Assembly (NCBI RefSeq): GCF_001642735.1
Contig: NZ_LWHM01000031.1
Coordinates: 1-64,000, forward strand
Direction of reading: 5' to 3'
DNA length: 64,000 nucleotides
DNA from: Pseudohongiella nitratireducens
GTDB taxonomy: Bacteria; Pseudomonadota; Gammaproteobacteria; Pseudomonadales; Pseudohongiellaceae
The notes beneath the pieces were generated by a model, which did not search any database, was not told where the DNA came from, and saw only the letters and a program-made list of their open reading frames with translations. Positions 36,953 through 45,932 of the stretch are shown here, one piece after another. Numbering within the stretch: position 1 is the first letter of the stretch; the number at the start of each line of letters is the position of its first letter. The position numbers and the translations under genes were made by a program.

Positions 36953-38980
36953 GTGACGCCTAACAGCAACCTGCAATCGCCCGGTGCGGATCTTCTGCCG
37001 GGCCTGCTGAAAAAACTCGACAACGCCACGCAACAACTCGGTGATGCACCGGATTTTGCCAAACCAGCACGGCTCCAGCCGGTCATGGATATTGCCCGTC
37101 GTGTGTTGCTGCAAACCGGCGGCTGCGCAGCCATTGAAGATCGCGCAGAACGCCTGGAGAGAGCCGGGGTGTTCGCCGGATCTGACTGGGCCCAACCCGC
37201 TATTCTGGTCCCATCGCTCAGTGGTCTGTCACTGAAAAGTGCCGACGCCACCACCGTCGTTATTGAGGCGCTGAGCCAGTTACGGATGCTTGCTGTGGCC
37301 AAATCCCGCTACCTGCACGAAGGACTTAGTCCGGTCGCAGCACGCCATTTCCTGACCCAGGTGCTAGCCCTGAATCTGGCGTTGCTGTTTGGCGCGCCTA
37401 GCGAGGCCGAACGCGAAACCCAGGGGCGTCTGGCGCAAATACCGCGCGAATTGTTTCAACACCTGGCTACTCGTATCGGTTTTGAACACATCATTGATGA
37501 GCTGATCAACGAAATCTGGCGAATTCTCCAGCAGCGACCGATTCAGGTTGAACCGGTCAAGCAGATGATTACTCAGATCAGTCTCTGCCAAAGCAATCCC
37601 GAGATTGATCTGGGGACCTCTGGCCAGGGCGCCAACCGTTTGGTCAGCGCCTTGTTTGGCCCCACCCAGGCCTGTCATGAAGATCCTGGCGTCGACGTCT
37701 ACCAGCAACGGCTGGAGTCCATGGACACAGCCGCTCTGCAGTATGAAGCCACTGGCTTTGCCCGGGCCATGCACGATACAGGCCTGGTTTCTCCGTACCA
37801 CGCTGTGCTGCTGAACCACCTTGCAGGCCAAAGTGACCAGTTGGTCGCAGAAGCCCTGGGGCTTTCAGCCACTGGCCGTGACTGTCTGCTTTGTTTCCAC
37901 GATCTGATTCAGGCCATTATTGAATCATCTCTTATGCCCACCACGGCACAAGGCATCTACGGACTGGCGCTGATGCTGGAGCGCGGTATTCTTTATCAGC
38001 CTCCCATTGCGCCGGCGTTGTGGCGCCAGCTAGGTTTAACCTTGTCTGACTGGTCACAGGCTCGCTTGTTTGCCGCTTTCGGCGACAGCGTTCCGTATCG
38101 TGCCAAACTGATGGAAAGTGTACTCAGCATGCTGGGACAACCCCTGGGCATCGGTCAGGGCAACAACCCGACCTGTCAGTCAGCCCGAGCTTTATCCATG
38201 TGGTCATACAACGATCCCGATTATTTATTGCAGATGGTGACCTGGGCCGCACGTGACGATGAAATCGTCATGCATTTCGAAGGTCAGCGGATTTCATCCA
38301 AAGAATGCGTAGCCGGCGTGGCACAGACATTACCGCTTGACCTGGATGCTGTTTCTTTACTGGTCGTGCCACATCTGGACCGGATCTACGGTGAAATGGG
38401 ACGCCAATGCATTGGTCGCGAAGGTGACCCGCATCAATGGATTAATCCGGAGTTTCACGGCTGGTGGACAGGACGGGGGTTTCGTATCAATGTCGACGTC
38501 GCGACTGGCCACCTGGATGACCTGGACGCCTTCGTCAGGCATTTCTATGCCAGTTACCATCCCGGTTATAACGGCAACCAGCCGCTGATTCATCCACAAC
38601 CGGCGGGTATTGCGATTACCGATAGCGCGGCTCGTTTCATTGGCTGGCATGCCATCAGCATCTTGCGGGCGGCAACTGACCCCAATGGTGAGATGCGTAT
38701 CTACTTTTATAATCCGAACAATGACGGTGGCCAGGATTGGGGCAATGATGTCAAAGTCAGCACGGCGGGTAATGGTGAGCGCTTTGGCGAGTCTTCCCTG
38801 CCCTTTGCGCAATTTGCCTCACGTCTTTATATTTTCCATTATGACCCACTGGAGCACGGCAAGCTCGCCAATGTCACCCAGGACGAGTTAAGCGAAGTTA
38901 TCAGCATGATTGAGAACAGTTGGGGAGCCACCCGGCTGCCGCCCACAGGGGCGCAGGCGAGTCAGTCTCCCACTCTCTAG
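36953..38980 (+). CDS. Unrecognised 675-residue protein with papain-like residue pattern
   Basis: I do not recognise the family. The first 370 residues are mostly helical and soluble, with no signal peptide or membrane helix. The last 280 residues show an ordered set that fits a papain/transglutaminase-type site: Gln402 and Cys408 in GQGNNPTCQSAR, His566 in GWHAISI, and Asn587/Asn589 in YFYNPNN, then DWGNDV. Gln-Cys-His-Asn in this order is the papain scheme; this is inference. Start is GTG at 36953 with AAGGAG eight bases before. It is downstream of the ATP-grasp gene and convergent with soxR. It could hydrolyse or transfer a product made by the ligase. Confidence 0.75.
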   Translation: MTPNSNLQSPGADLLPGLLKKLDNATQQLGDAPDFAKPARLQPVMDIARRVLLQTGGCAAIEDRAERLERAGVFAGSDWAQPAILVPSLSGLSLKSADATTVVIEALSQLRMLAVAKSRYLHEGLSPVAARHFLTQVLALNLALLFGAPSEAERETQGRLAQIPRELFQHLATRIGFEHIIDELINEIWRILQQRPIQVEPVKQMITQISLCQSNPEIDLGTSGQGANRLVSALFGPTQACHEDPGVDVYQQRLESMDTAALQYEATGFARAMHDTGLVSPYHAVLLNHLAGQSDQLVAEALGLSATGRDCLLCFHDLIQAIIESSLMPTTAQGIYGLALMLERGILYQPPIAPALWRQLGLTLSDWSQARLFAAFGDSVPYRAKLMESVLSMLGQPLGIGQGNNPTCQSARALSMWSYNDPDYLLQMVTWAARDDEIVMHFEGQRISSKECVAGVAQTLPLDLDAVSLLVVPHLDRIYGEMGRQCIGREGDPHQWINPEFHGWWTGRGFRINVDVATGHLDDLDAFVRHFYASYHPGYNGNQPLIHPQPAGIAITDSAARFIGWHAISILRAATDPNGEMRIYFYNPNNDGGQDWGNDVKVSTAGNGERFGESSLPFAQFASRLYIFHYDPLEHGKLANVTQDELSEVISMIENSWGATRLPPTGAQASQSPTL

Positions 38981-38997
38981 CAGGCTGTCATGGAGTA

Positions 38998-39339
38998 TCA
39001 GACGGGTTGAACAAACTGGGCACCAGAGCCGCGGTGGCCCAGTTCATCGTCTGGATTGCGCAGCGGACATTGCTCTACAGAAAGACATCCACAGCCTATG
39101 CAACCGTCCAGATAATCGCGTAACCGGCTTAGCTGATCGATACGCTGAGCCACCTTGATAATGGCTACACGACGCAGTACTTCTCGATGAAAAACCCGAT
39201 GGTTCCCCGCGCTTCGGCGACTTTTAATCAACCCTTTTCGTTCATAGAAATGCAAAGCAGACACCGTGACACCACTGCGCCTGGCGACATCTCCGATACT
39301 CAATACTTTGCCATTGACCCGGCAGTCATTTTTTTTCAT
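38998..39339 (-). CDS. soxR: SoxR-like MerR regulator with internal deletion
   Basis: SoxR senses redox stress with a [2Fe-2S] cluster. From ATG 39339 the product is 113 residues. The helix-turn-helix region ([26 protein letters not shown]) and the cluster cysteines (Cys80, Cys83, Cys85, Cys91, same spacing as E. coli) are intact. By comparison with E. coli SoxR about 40 residues are missing between AQRI and the [14 protein letters not shown] helix; these include much of the dimerisation helix. The deletion is in frame and lies between two Arg-Ile positions, near 39134-39146. Function is doubtful because dimerisation should be damaged. Divergent from the SoxR-type promoter that it would control. 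Confidence 0.85.
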   Translation of the reverse strand: MKKNDCRVNGKVLSIGDVARRSGVTVSALHFYERKGLIKSRRSAGNHRVFHREVLRRVAIIKVAQRIDQLSRLRDYLDGCIGCGCLSVEQCPLRNPDDELGHRGSGAQFVQPV

Positions 39340-39347
39340 AAAAACGC

Positions 39348-39378
39348 TTGACCTAAACTTAAGTTGAGGTTTTAGCAT
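39348..39378 (+). promoter_or_regulatory. SoxR/MerR-type promoter with operator
   Basis: TTGACC (39348-39353) and TAGCAT (39373-39378) are separated by 19 bp, the long spacer of MerR-class promoters. The spacer is centred on CCTAAACTTAAGTTGAGG (39352-39369), close to the SoxR palindrome CCTCAAGTTAACTTGAGG. Directed at the flavin-reductase stub and the N-acetyltransferase. Confidence 0.9.
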
Positions 39379-39423
39379 GCCGCACAAATCATCACAGTTC
39401 AACTGAAAAAGGAGGAGCGGCAA

Positions 39424-39495
39424 ATGCAGACCCTCAACATCGAAATCATTCTTGGCAGTGCCAGACAGGATCGCCAGGAACAACACACCTTATGA
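39424..39495 (+). pseudogene. Truncated NADPH-dependent FMN reductase stub, 23 codons
   Basis: ATG 39424 has a strong GGAGGAG site. The peptide [18 protein letters not shown] matches the N-terminus of the NADPH-dependent FMN reductase family (phosphate-binding ILGSAR), then ends after EQHTL and a TGA. A full member is about 180 residues, so most of the gene has been lost by deletion near 39478. It sits directly behind the SoxR-type promoter. Confidence 0.8.
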
Positions 39496-39526
39496 AAAGG
39501 TTCTCGGTTAACAAGGATTTTTCAAC

Positions 39527-40375
39527 ATGAATCACTCAGACAATCACAATGATTTAATCAACCTGGACGCATACCTTAAGCGAATAGGTTACGAAGGACC
39601 GTTTCCCTTGCAGGCCGACTATGAGGTACTGGCTGCCCTGCAGTGGCACCACAGTCAGGCGATACCGTTCGAGAATCTCAATCCCCTGCTCGGCTTACCT
39701 ATTAAGCTGGATGCGCAATCACTGAATGGAAAACTGCTTAATCAACAACGCGGGGGCTACTGCTACGAACAAAATGGGCTGTTCAAACGGGTGCTGGAAC
39801 AGATCGGTTTCCGTGTGGATGGTTTCGCTGCCAAAGTCATCTGGAATGCCACATCAGACGATATTATGCGATCGCACAAAGTGCTGCGTGTGACCTGCCA
39901 GGAAGGCACCTTTCTGGTCGATGTCGGTTTTGGACTGGCTGTGCCAACTGGCCCCATTCCTTTAGCACCAGGCACTATAGCCCGAACACCACATGGACGT
40001 TTTCAATTGCTGATGACAGACGATGGTGAATTCAAACTCCAGGTAGAGTTTGATAAGAGCTGGCATGACCTCTACCAGTTTGATCTGCAAATTCAGCAAC
40101 CAGCCGATTACGAGGTATTCAACTGGTATGTGTCAACACACCCCGAATCCATGTTCGTCAACAATCTGATCGTCAGCAAACCGGTTGCTAATGGCCGCTT
40201 AACATTGAGTAACAACCGGCTCACGACTCGATCTCTGGACGGGGACGATACCACTCAGATACTGACGAGTACGTCTGAAATACGTGGTGTTTTACATGAT
40301 GTTTTTAACATCGACGTTGAGCCATTGACTGGATTGGATGAGGTGCTGAATCGCATTGTTCAGGAGAACAGCTAG
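39527..40375 (+). CDS. Arylamine N-acetyltransferase
   Basis: Transfers acetyl from acetyl-CoA to arylamines or hydrazines. The 282-residue protein has the catalytic triad Cys79 (RGGYCYEQN), His117 (RSHKVLRV) and Asp132 (FLVDVGFG) of the NAT family, and IPFENLNPLLG near residue 50. Length is normal. It follows the SoxR-type promoter with only the reductase stub between, so its expression would follow redox stress if that promoter works. AAGGA site precedes ATG 39527. It is a different fold use from the 675-residue protein, though both are Cys-His-Asp/Asn type. Confidence 0.92.
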   Translation: MNHSDNHNDLINLDAYLKRIGYEGPFPLQADYEVLAALQWHHSQAIPFENLNPLLGLPIKLDAQSLNGKLLNQQRGGYCYEQNGLFKRVLEQIGFRVDGFAAKVIWNATSDDIMRSHKVLRVTCQEGTFLVDVGFGLAVPTGPIPLAPGTIARTPHGRFQLLMTDDGEFKLQVEFDKSWHDLYQFDLQIQQPADYEVFNWYVSTHPESMFVNNLIVSKPVANGRLTLSNNRLTTRSLDGDDTTQILTSTSEIRGVLHDVFNIDVEPLTGLDEVLNRIVQENS

Positions 40376-40467
40376 CAAGCTGTTGGACCTTGCAGGTAAA
40401 ACAAACTAAATCTGAATACTATATTGGAGGGAAAATTGGAGGGAAAAATAATTTCTGAAAATATTGA

Positions 40468-40509
40468 AGCCTGCTCACACGATTGTGGTATTGATTTGGT
40501 GAGCAGGCT
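40468..40509. terminator. Inverted repeat between nat and pseudoazurin genes
   Basis: AGCCTGCTCAC (40468-40478) and GTGAGCAGGCT (40499-40509) are a perfect 11-bp inverted repeat with a 20-base loop between convergent genes. No T-run on either side, so it may be a terminator of weak type or an RNA-stabilising hairpin. Confidence 0.55.
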
Positions 40510-40525
40510 GAACTCAACCTGTGAC

Positions 40526-40969
40526 TTATTCGACGTCAGACAGGTAGTTGTTTAAACGATCCTGGTTTGCCAGAAATTCGCTTTCCAGATCACCCGCATT
40601 GGCACGGATTTCTTCCAGGTTTACCGGCTCACCGGCAACGATCACACCCACCATCGCCATCATGGTGTGCGGCTCACATTCGTAGACGTAGACACCTTCT
40701 GCATCCAGGGTGACTGTGACTTCCTGGCTCAGACCGCCTTCCCAGGCAGTGGCACCTGCAGGGATAAGACCTTCTGTGGATACGGAATTATGGCCTGGGT
40801 TTGTTGGTACGAAACGTACTGTATCACCAACTGCCGCCTGAACAACCGCAGGCTCAAAGACCATTGGACCTTCAGCGCCCATGTTTTTCATTTCAACAAC
40901 ATGCTCTTCAGCATGAACGCTACCTGCCAGCGCCATCGCTGCCAGACCAATTATTACTGGATACTTCAT
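40526..40969 (-). CDS. Pseudoazurin-type cupredoxin
   Basis: Periplasmic blue-copper electron carrier. The 147-residue precursor has a signal peptide (about 1-20). The copper ligands are His60 (NPGHNSV), Cys98 and His101 (YECEPH) and Met106, the spacing of pseudoazurin. The C-terminal 40 residues are helical and acidic. A Fur-like box lies 52 bases upstream. Iron control of a copper carrier suggests a role when iron is scarce, for example replacing a cytochrome; inference. Confidence 0.9.
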   Translation of the reverse strand: MKYPVIIGLAAMALAGSVHAEEHVVEMKNMGAEGPMVFEPAVVQAAVGDTVRFVPTNPGHNSVSTEGLIPAGATAWEGGLSQEVTVTLDAEGVYVYECEPHTMMAMVGVIVAGEPVNLEEIRANAGDLESEFLANQDRLNNYLSDVE

Positions 40970-41020
40970 CTTAAAGCTCCTGCTTTAACAAATACATTGT
41001 GGATGTAGAATATCACTTAC

Positions 41021-41039
41021 GCTAATGATAATCATTTCT
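41021..41039 (-). promoter_or_regulatory. Fur-like box upstream of the pseudoazurin gene
   Basis: GCTAATGATAATCATTTCT matches the Fur consensus at 15 of 19 positions, with the core AATGATAATCATT intact. It is about 50 bases upstream of the pseudoazurin start. Confidence 0.75.
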
Positions 41040-41209
41040 GTTTTTTATTTGTCAACTATGCGGCCAACCGGGATATTCAGGTCGGTATTCAGGGCCAGCG
41101 CCAGGGTTTCACCGTATTGTGAAGCCCGGCCATTAGGGAAAGTATAACAAACTGTACGCAGGATGCATTTTGGGGCCAAAAAAGGAGCTGTACCAGAAAT
41201 TGATATTGA

Positions 41210-41233
41210 GGGTGTTGCCAGATCGGCACACCC
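41210..41233 (-). terminator. Hairpin downstream of the metalloprotease gene
   Basis: GGGTGTTGCC (41210-41219) pairs with GGCACACCC (41225-41233) with one bulged base and a 5-base loop. It lies 20 bp after the metalloprotease stop on the minus strand. No strong U-tract. Confidence 0.5.
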
Positions 41234-41252
41234 CCTTTACCTTTCCCCTTGA

Positions 41253-43754
41253 TCAGATCGGATCACCCGCAGGCATCTGCAGCGCAGGCCCGGGTACGGT
41301 GTTATCAACACGCTGCTGCCAGCGACGAATATCAGCAACCACAGCAGCCTGGTGCGCACTGATGGCATTGCCTTGTCGCTCCAGTCGTCGAACCAGTTTG
41401 CCGAGACGATCTGCCAGCACGGCCTTAACCTCTCCGGAGGCTTCATCACTGGACGCCTGAATCATCATTTCATCGGCTGTCACACGCTGTATCGTCCTCA
41501 GCAGTTGCAAATGGTAGCCATCATCCGGGTTTGAAACACCAAAGGTGACCTCAATCAGCCGATCTACGACCTCTTCCAGATCCGGATAATTTTCTATGCT
41601 GCCACCCATGCTGCCATAGGCAACCAGTCGTGCCATCCGTGCCGGGTGTAACAAGGTTTGTACCGTCAAACTGGCAGAGGCTTCCGCAGCGCCCAGTGGA
41701 TCGAACAACAACCCGGTACGGCCAGGAAAAGGTTCGCTGGGGTTAAATCGATAGGCTGCTGGCGGCAGCAACTCCAGAATTCTGTCTGGCAATGCCAGAA
41801 ACTCCGTATCCAGGGTGGATAGCACGGTTTCAAGGGCATCACGCTGCTCTTCACCAGCAATGATCTGAAACGGAATTTGCCCGTCACCACGTACCGCATA
41901 GCGATAATCAGCACCACCGATACTTTGCGCAGCGGCATTGAGCTGAAAGCGATGATGCATATACAGCGGCAGCAGCACATCTTCCAGTGTTGATACCGGT
42001 TCACCCTCGCGGATATTGGCCAGGCCAAAACTTTCCAGACCAATACGGCGGACCTCAATCTCATGCTTCAAATGATCGACCAGGTTGGAGCCATTGTCCC
42101 AGACGCTGGCGTACTGGTGTCCTGCCCCCCGGAAGTTATTGTTATTATGAGCAACAAAGATCAGACCACGATCCAGACTTTCCTGTACGATTTTCGCCAG
42201 TTCTTCTTCCTCATCTTCACCGGGTAAAAACTGTTCATAGGAATAGCGCACCGCCAGTTTGTCGTATTCACCAATACGCTGAACGTAAGCATTGGCAAAA
42301 TCCAGTTCACCATCATCAGTGATCTCTACATAAGGTGCCGGGTAATCCATCACGCTTTCACGATCATAGGAGCTCGCCAGATAATTGTGTGGGAAACCCA
42401 GCGTGTGACCCACTTCATGTGCTGACAGCTGACGCACCCGGTCCAGTGCCATGTTAATCGAGGCCGTATTGTTATCCGCGACCGTTTCCAGGTAATCAAA
42501 GGCAGGAATCATACCCTGGCCATGCATGTAATCCTGGCGTAAACGCAGACTACCCAGATTGACGTTGCCTTTGAGGATTTCACCGGTACGTGGATCAATG
42601 ACCGATGAACCATAGGAGTAACCACGGGTACGACGGTGCGTCCAGTGAATCATGTTGTAACGAACATCCTGAGGATCAGCGCCTTCCGGCAATTCTTTCA
42701 CCTGGAAAGCGTCAATAAAACCGGCTGCTTCGAATGCCTGGTTCCACCAGCTTGCGCCTTCAATCAGGGCACTTTTGATGGGCTCAGGCGTACCAGAATC
42801 GACGTAATAAATAATGGGTTCGACAGGTTCGGAACGTTCCGCTTCGGGGTCCTGCTTCACCAGTCGGTGTTTGGCAATCAGGTGAATTGGCATGCCTTCG
42901 CCAATACCAGCGGCGTAGTCCATGATGGTTGGCCCGTTTACACCGATTCGGGGGTCTGCAACGCGGGTCTGAAAATCATCATCGGGCAGTTTGACCAGTG
43001 AGTGATGTTGACGCAGCGTAATGGCACTTCCGGTAGCTGCGACAGCATTGACCAGGTTGCCAGGATTGCTGCTGGTAAAGGTCAGCTCGACTTCAATTTC
43101 GACATTGTCGGGAAAGGCTTTGGTGTTTTCCAGATAGAAAGCGCTGCGGCTTTTATCAAGGGAAAAAGTTCCTTGCCCACGGCTGGCAATCTGGCCAATC
43201 ACATCGCGCGTGTCCCTGACAAAGAAATCCGTCGCATCGACCAGTACGCTCTCACCCGTGACCGCGACGATATCAAAGCCCCAAATAATGGAGGGTGCAA
43301 AGGCATCCTGTACCGCCCGGCGTTCCAGCGGATTATCACTGAGCGCCTGGTAGCGGTAATTGGGTTCTTTCAGGAACACTTTCGGCCCGACTCTTTCCGC
43401 CTTCAGCAAATAGGTACCCCTGAGTTGTCCCCGGTCAATACCGATGGGGTTGGAACCCAACCCGGAACCCATGGATACCTGATACAAAAACTCCGTATCA
43501 AGCTTGTCGATTTCCCAGTAGAGCTTGCCCGTTGAATCATCCCAGTAGAGGTCAAAATAACCTTCCATGGCACGTTTGCCAGTTACCGTTTCCGCAATGG
43601 ACGGCAGGGACTGAGCCTGAGCCTGTCCCATAACAACAGTGGCCAACAACAGGACCAATACGGTTGAACTTCGTTTCAGTAGCCGAGACAGGTACCGGCG
43701 AGGTCGCAGGTATCCAGGGAAATCACTTGATAGCGCCATCGTTATTACTCTCAT
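41253..43754 (-). CDS. Zinc-dependent metalloprotease (DUF5117/DUF4953 type)
   Basis: Secreted or periplasmic protease of 833 residues with a signal peptide (hydrophobic segment about 29-47, ending AQAQS). The active site is HEVGHTLGFPHN near residues 443-455, with a Met-turn SVMDYPAP nearby. The N-terminal region (YFDLYWDDSTGKLYWEIDKLDTEFLYQVS) and the long C-terminal part fit the DUF5117/DUF4953 family. Substrate unknown. Two ATGs five codons apart could start it (43754 or 43739); the second has GAGAG at good distance. Monocistronic, divergent from pckA. Confidence 0.9.
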   Translation of the reverse strand: MRVITMALSSDFPGYLRPRRYLSRLLKRSSTVLVLLLATVVMGQAQAQSLPSIAETVTGKRAMEGYFDLYWDDSTGKLYWEIDKLDTEFLYQVSMGSGLGSNPIGIDRGQLRGTYLLKAERVGPKVFLKEPNYRYQALSDNPLERRAVQDAFAPSIIWGFDIVAVTGESVLVDATDFFVRDTRDVIGQIASRGQGTFSLDKSRSAFYLENTKAFPDNVEIEVELTFTSSNPGNLVNAVAATGSAITLRQHHSLVKLPDDDFQTRVADPRIGVNGPTIMDYAAGIGEGMPIHLIAKHRLVKQDPEAERSEPVEPIIYYVDSGTPEPIKSALIEGASWWNQAFEAAGFIDAFQVKELPEGADPQDVRYNMIHWTHRRTRGYSYGSSVIDPRTGEILKGNVNLGSLRLRQDYMHGQGMIPAFDYLETVADNNTASINMALDRVRQLSAHEVGHTLGFPHNYLASSYDRESVMDYPAPYVEITDDGELDFANAYVQRIGEYDKLAVRYSYEQFLPGEDEEEELAKIVQESLDRGLIFVAHNNNNFRGAGHQYASVWDNGSNLVDHLKHEIEVRRIGLESFGLANIREGEPVSTLEDVLLPLYMHHRFQLNAAAQSIGGADYRYAVRGDGQIPFQIIAGEEQRDALETVLSTLDTEFLALPDRILELLPPAAYRFNPSEPFPGRTGLLFDPLGAAEASASLTVQTLLHPARMARLVAYGSMGGSIENYPDLEEVVDRLIEVTFGVSNPDDGYHLQLLRTIQRVTADEMMIQASSDEASGEVKAVLADRLGKLVRRLERQGNAISAHQAAVVADIRRWQQRVDNTVPGPALQMPAGDPI

Positions 43755-44073
43755 TGATTAAATCAGTCAGAAATAAAGTCGAGCAAGAAAAGTGCCAGCC
43801 AGATGCTCAATGTATTGACCCTAGAAGTAGCAGCCTGCGCCGCCAAAGTCCACTGCGGAGCAATATGATTCCAGGAGTACGGCCCATTTGTGGGGCACCC
43901 CTTGCCCTGTCATTGCACATTTGACGATAACAACACAGCCTTCGGTTGCTGGAGAACAGGCACGTTCATGGTCATTTTGTATGTTAATGAGGTTAACATG
44001 TGATCACCCTTTGGTTAGAATCAAATGGAATCGATCCAGCACCGTCACCCACAGCGACCAAGGACCCGACCTC
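43755..44073. other. Divergent region, metalloprotease and pckA promoters
   Basis: 319 bp without a gene. The right end carries the pckA promoter described separately. The pckA frame stays open upstream to 43888, but that part shows no protein-like composition. Confidence 0.5.
43993..44021 (+). promoter_or_regulatory. Candidate sigma-70 promoter of pckA
   Basis: TTAACA (43993-43998), a 17-base spacer and TAGAAT (44016-44021) lie 53 bases before the pckA start. The spacer contains TGTGATCACC, a half-match to a CRP/Vfr site, which would suit a gluconeogenic gene, but the second half is poor. Confidence 0.6.
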
Positions 44074-45696
44074 ATGCCCAGCACACTCCCATTGCAAGCC
44101 CTGCAACGACTTGGCATCCAATCGCCTACTGAAATTCTCTATAACCCGGATTACGAAACGCTGTTCCGTGAAGAAACCAGACCGGAACTGAGCGGCTATG
44201 ATGCTGGGCGGGTCACCAAATCCGGTGCTGTGGCTGTTGATACCGGTATTTTTACGGGGCGCTCGCCAAAGGATAAGTACTTCGTTAAAGACGATACCAC
44301 GCGAGATACGCTGTGGTGGTCTGACCAGGGCAACAATGACAACAAGGCCATCACTCCCGAGGTCTGGCAATCTCTAAAAGCACTGGTTACCCAACAGCTC
44401 AGCGGCAAACGGTTGTTTGTCAACGATCTCTACTGCGGTGCCAACCCGGCCACTCGCCTGAAAGTCCGCTTTATTACGGAAGTGGCCTGGCAGTCGCACT
44501 TTGTCAAAAACATGTTCATTCGCCCCAGCGAGGAAGAACTCCAGGACTTCGAACCTGACTTTGTAGTGCTCAACGGCGCCAAGGTCACCAACCCTGACTG
44601 GCAAAGCCAGGGGCTGAATTCAGAAAACTTTGTCGCCTTTAACCTGACCGAGAAAATGCAATTGATCGGCGGTACCTGGTATGGCGGTGAAATGAAAAAA
44701 GGCATGTTCTCCGTCATGAACTACTTCCTGCCACAACAGGGCATTGCTTCCATGCATTGTTCGGCCAATGTGGGCAAAGACGGAGACACCGCCATCTTTT
44801 TTGGCCTCTCGGGCACGGGCAAGACAACGCTGTCAACAGACCCGCACAGGGCTTTGATTGGCGATGATGAGCATGGCTGGGACGATCATGGTGTGTTCAA
44901 CTTTGAAGGGGGTTGTTATGCCAAGACCATTAATTTGAATCCAGATCATGAACCTGAGATCCATGCGGCGATTCGCCGTGATGCGCTTCTGGAGAATGTG
45001 GCCGTCGATGATGCCGGCAACATTGACTACAACGACGGATCCAAAACAGAAAACACCCGGGTTTCCTATCCGATTTATCACATCGATAATATCGTCAAAC
45101 CCATATCAGTGGGAGGACATGCCAGCAAGGTTATTTTCCTGACCGCGGACGCCTTTGGTGTGCTGCCTCCAGTGGCCAGGCTGACCAAGGAGCAGGCCCG
45201 ATATTATTTTCTGTCCGGCTATACATCTAAACTGGCGGGTACCGAGCGAGGCATCACCGAGCCCACGCCAACGTTCTCTGCCTGCTTTGGCGCGGCGTTC
45301 CTGAGCCTGCACCCTACCCAGTACGCGGCGGTGCTAAACAAGCGCATGGCCGATGCCAATGCCCAGGCCTATCTGGTCAATACCGGCTGGAACGGCAGCG
45401 GCAAACGTATTTCCATCAAAGCGACACGGGCCATTATTAATGCCATTCTCGATGGTTCCATTGAAGATGCCCAATTCCACTCATTGCCCTTGTTCAATCT
45501 GGATGTCCCAATAGCCTTGCCGGGCGTCGATGGCTATATTCTGGATCCGCGCCAGACCTATGTGCACCCTGATGAGTGGACCCAAAAAGCAACGGGGCTG
45601 GCACAAAAGTTTGTCGCCAATTTCCAGCGCTTTACTGATACGCCCGAAGGGGCAGCACTGGTTGCTGCTGGACCACAGGTCGAGAATATGCCCTGA
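44074..45696 (+). CDS. pckA: Phosphoenolpyruvate carboxykinase (ATP)
   Basis: Makes PEP from oxaloacetate and ATP, the entry to gluconeogenesis. From ATG 44074 (after AAGGA) it has 540 residues, the same as the E. coli enzyme. Motifs: [14 protein letters not shown], the kinase-1a loop [15 protein letters not shown], the metal-binding [24 protein letters not shown] and the C-terminal [14 protein letters not shown]. Intact. Confidence 0.97.
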   Translation: MPSTLPLQALQRLGIQSPTEILYNPDYETLFREETRPELSGYDAGRVTKSGAVAVDTGIFTGRSPKDKYFVKDDTTRDTLWWSDQGNNDNKAITPEVWQSLKALVTQQLSGKRLFVNDLYCGANPATRLKVRFITEVAWQSHFVKNMFIRPSEEELQDFEPDFVVLNGAKVTNPDWQSQGLNSENFVAFNLTEKMQLIGGTWYGGEMKKGMFSVMNYFLPQQGIASMHCSANVGKDGDTAIFFGLSGTGKTTLSTDPHRALIGDDEHGWDDHGVFNFEGGCYAKTINLNPDHEPEIHAAIRRDALLENVAVDDAGNIDYNDGSKTENTRVSYPIYHIDNIVKPISVGGHASKVIFLTADAFGVLPPVARLTKEQARYYFLSGYTSKLAGTERGITEPTPTFSACFGAAFLSLHPTQYAAVLNKRMADANAQAYLVNTGWNGSGKRISIKATRAIINAILDGSIEDAQFHSLPLFNLDVPIALPGVDGYILDPRQTYVHPDEWTQKATGLAQKFVANFQRFTDTPEGAALVAAGPQVENMP

Positions 45697-45746
45697 AACA
45701 GGTAGAATGCCGCCGCTTTCGCTAACCTGAGTCAGACGAGGACACC

Positions 45747-45932
45747 ATGGAGAAACGCACAGCGAGATTAACAGTGCTGGTTGATCCCAAAAAGAAGTCA
45801 GCTTTTGAAAAACTTTGCGAACGGGAAGACGTCACTCCGTCACAGAAAATCCGTCAGCTGATGCGTGAGTACATTGAGCAGGAACTCGGACCAGACTGGC
45901 GGGATCAAGTATTTAATAGCAACGGAGATTAG
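45747..45932 (+). CDS. Ribbon-helix-helix (CopG-like) small protein
   Basis: 61 residues: a basic ribbon MEKRTARLTVLVDPKKKSAFEKLC followed by VTPSQKIRQLMREYIEQEL, the ribbon-helix-helix pattern of CopG/Arc-type DNA-binding proteins. No partner toxin gene is next to it, so it is a stand-alone regulator rather than an antitoxin. Located 50 bp after pckA on the same strand; GAGGA site before ATG. Confidence 0.75.
   Translation: MEKRTARLTVLVDPKKKSAFEKLCEREDVTPSQKIRQLMREYIEQELGPDWRDQVFNSNGD

Noticed and set aside
39339-39486. N-terminal extension of SoxR to 162 residues
   Set aside because: The added 49 codons would be encoded by the promoter and the antisense of the reductase stub. The family N-terminus begins at ATG 39339.
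40424-40447. Direct repeat of ATTGGAGGGAAA downstream of nat
   Set aside because: Only two 12-base copies, A/G-rich, with no gene start after them; likely chance or a slippage product.
43888-44073. N-terminal extension of PckA by 62 residues
   Set aside because: The extension has no protein-like pattern and covers the promoter. The ATG at 44074 has a good AAGGA site and gives the E. coli length of 540 residues.
45747-45932. Antitoxin of a toxin-antitoxin pair
   Set aside because: The ribbon-helix-helix protein has no neighbouring small toxin gene on either side; the next gene is the convergent tpsB.
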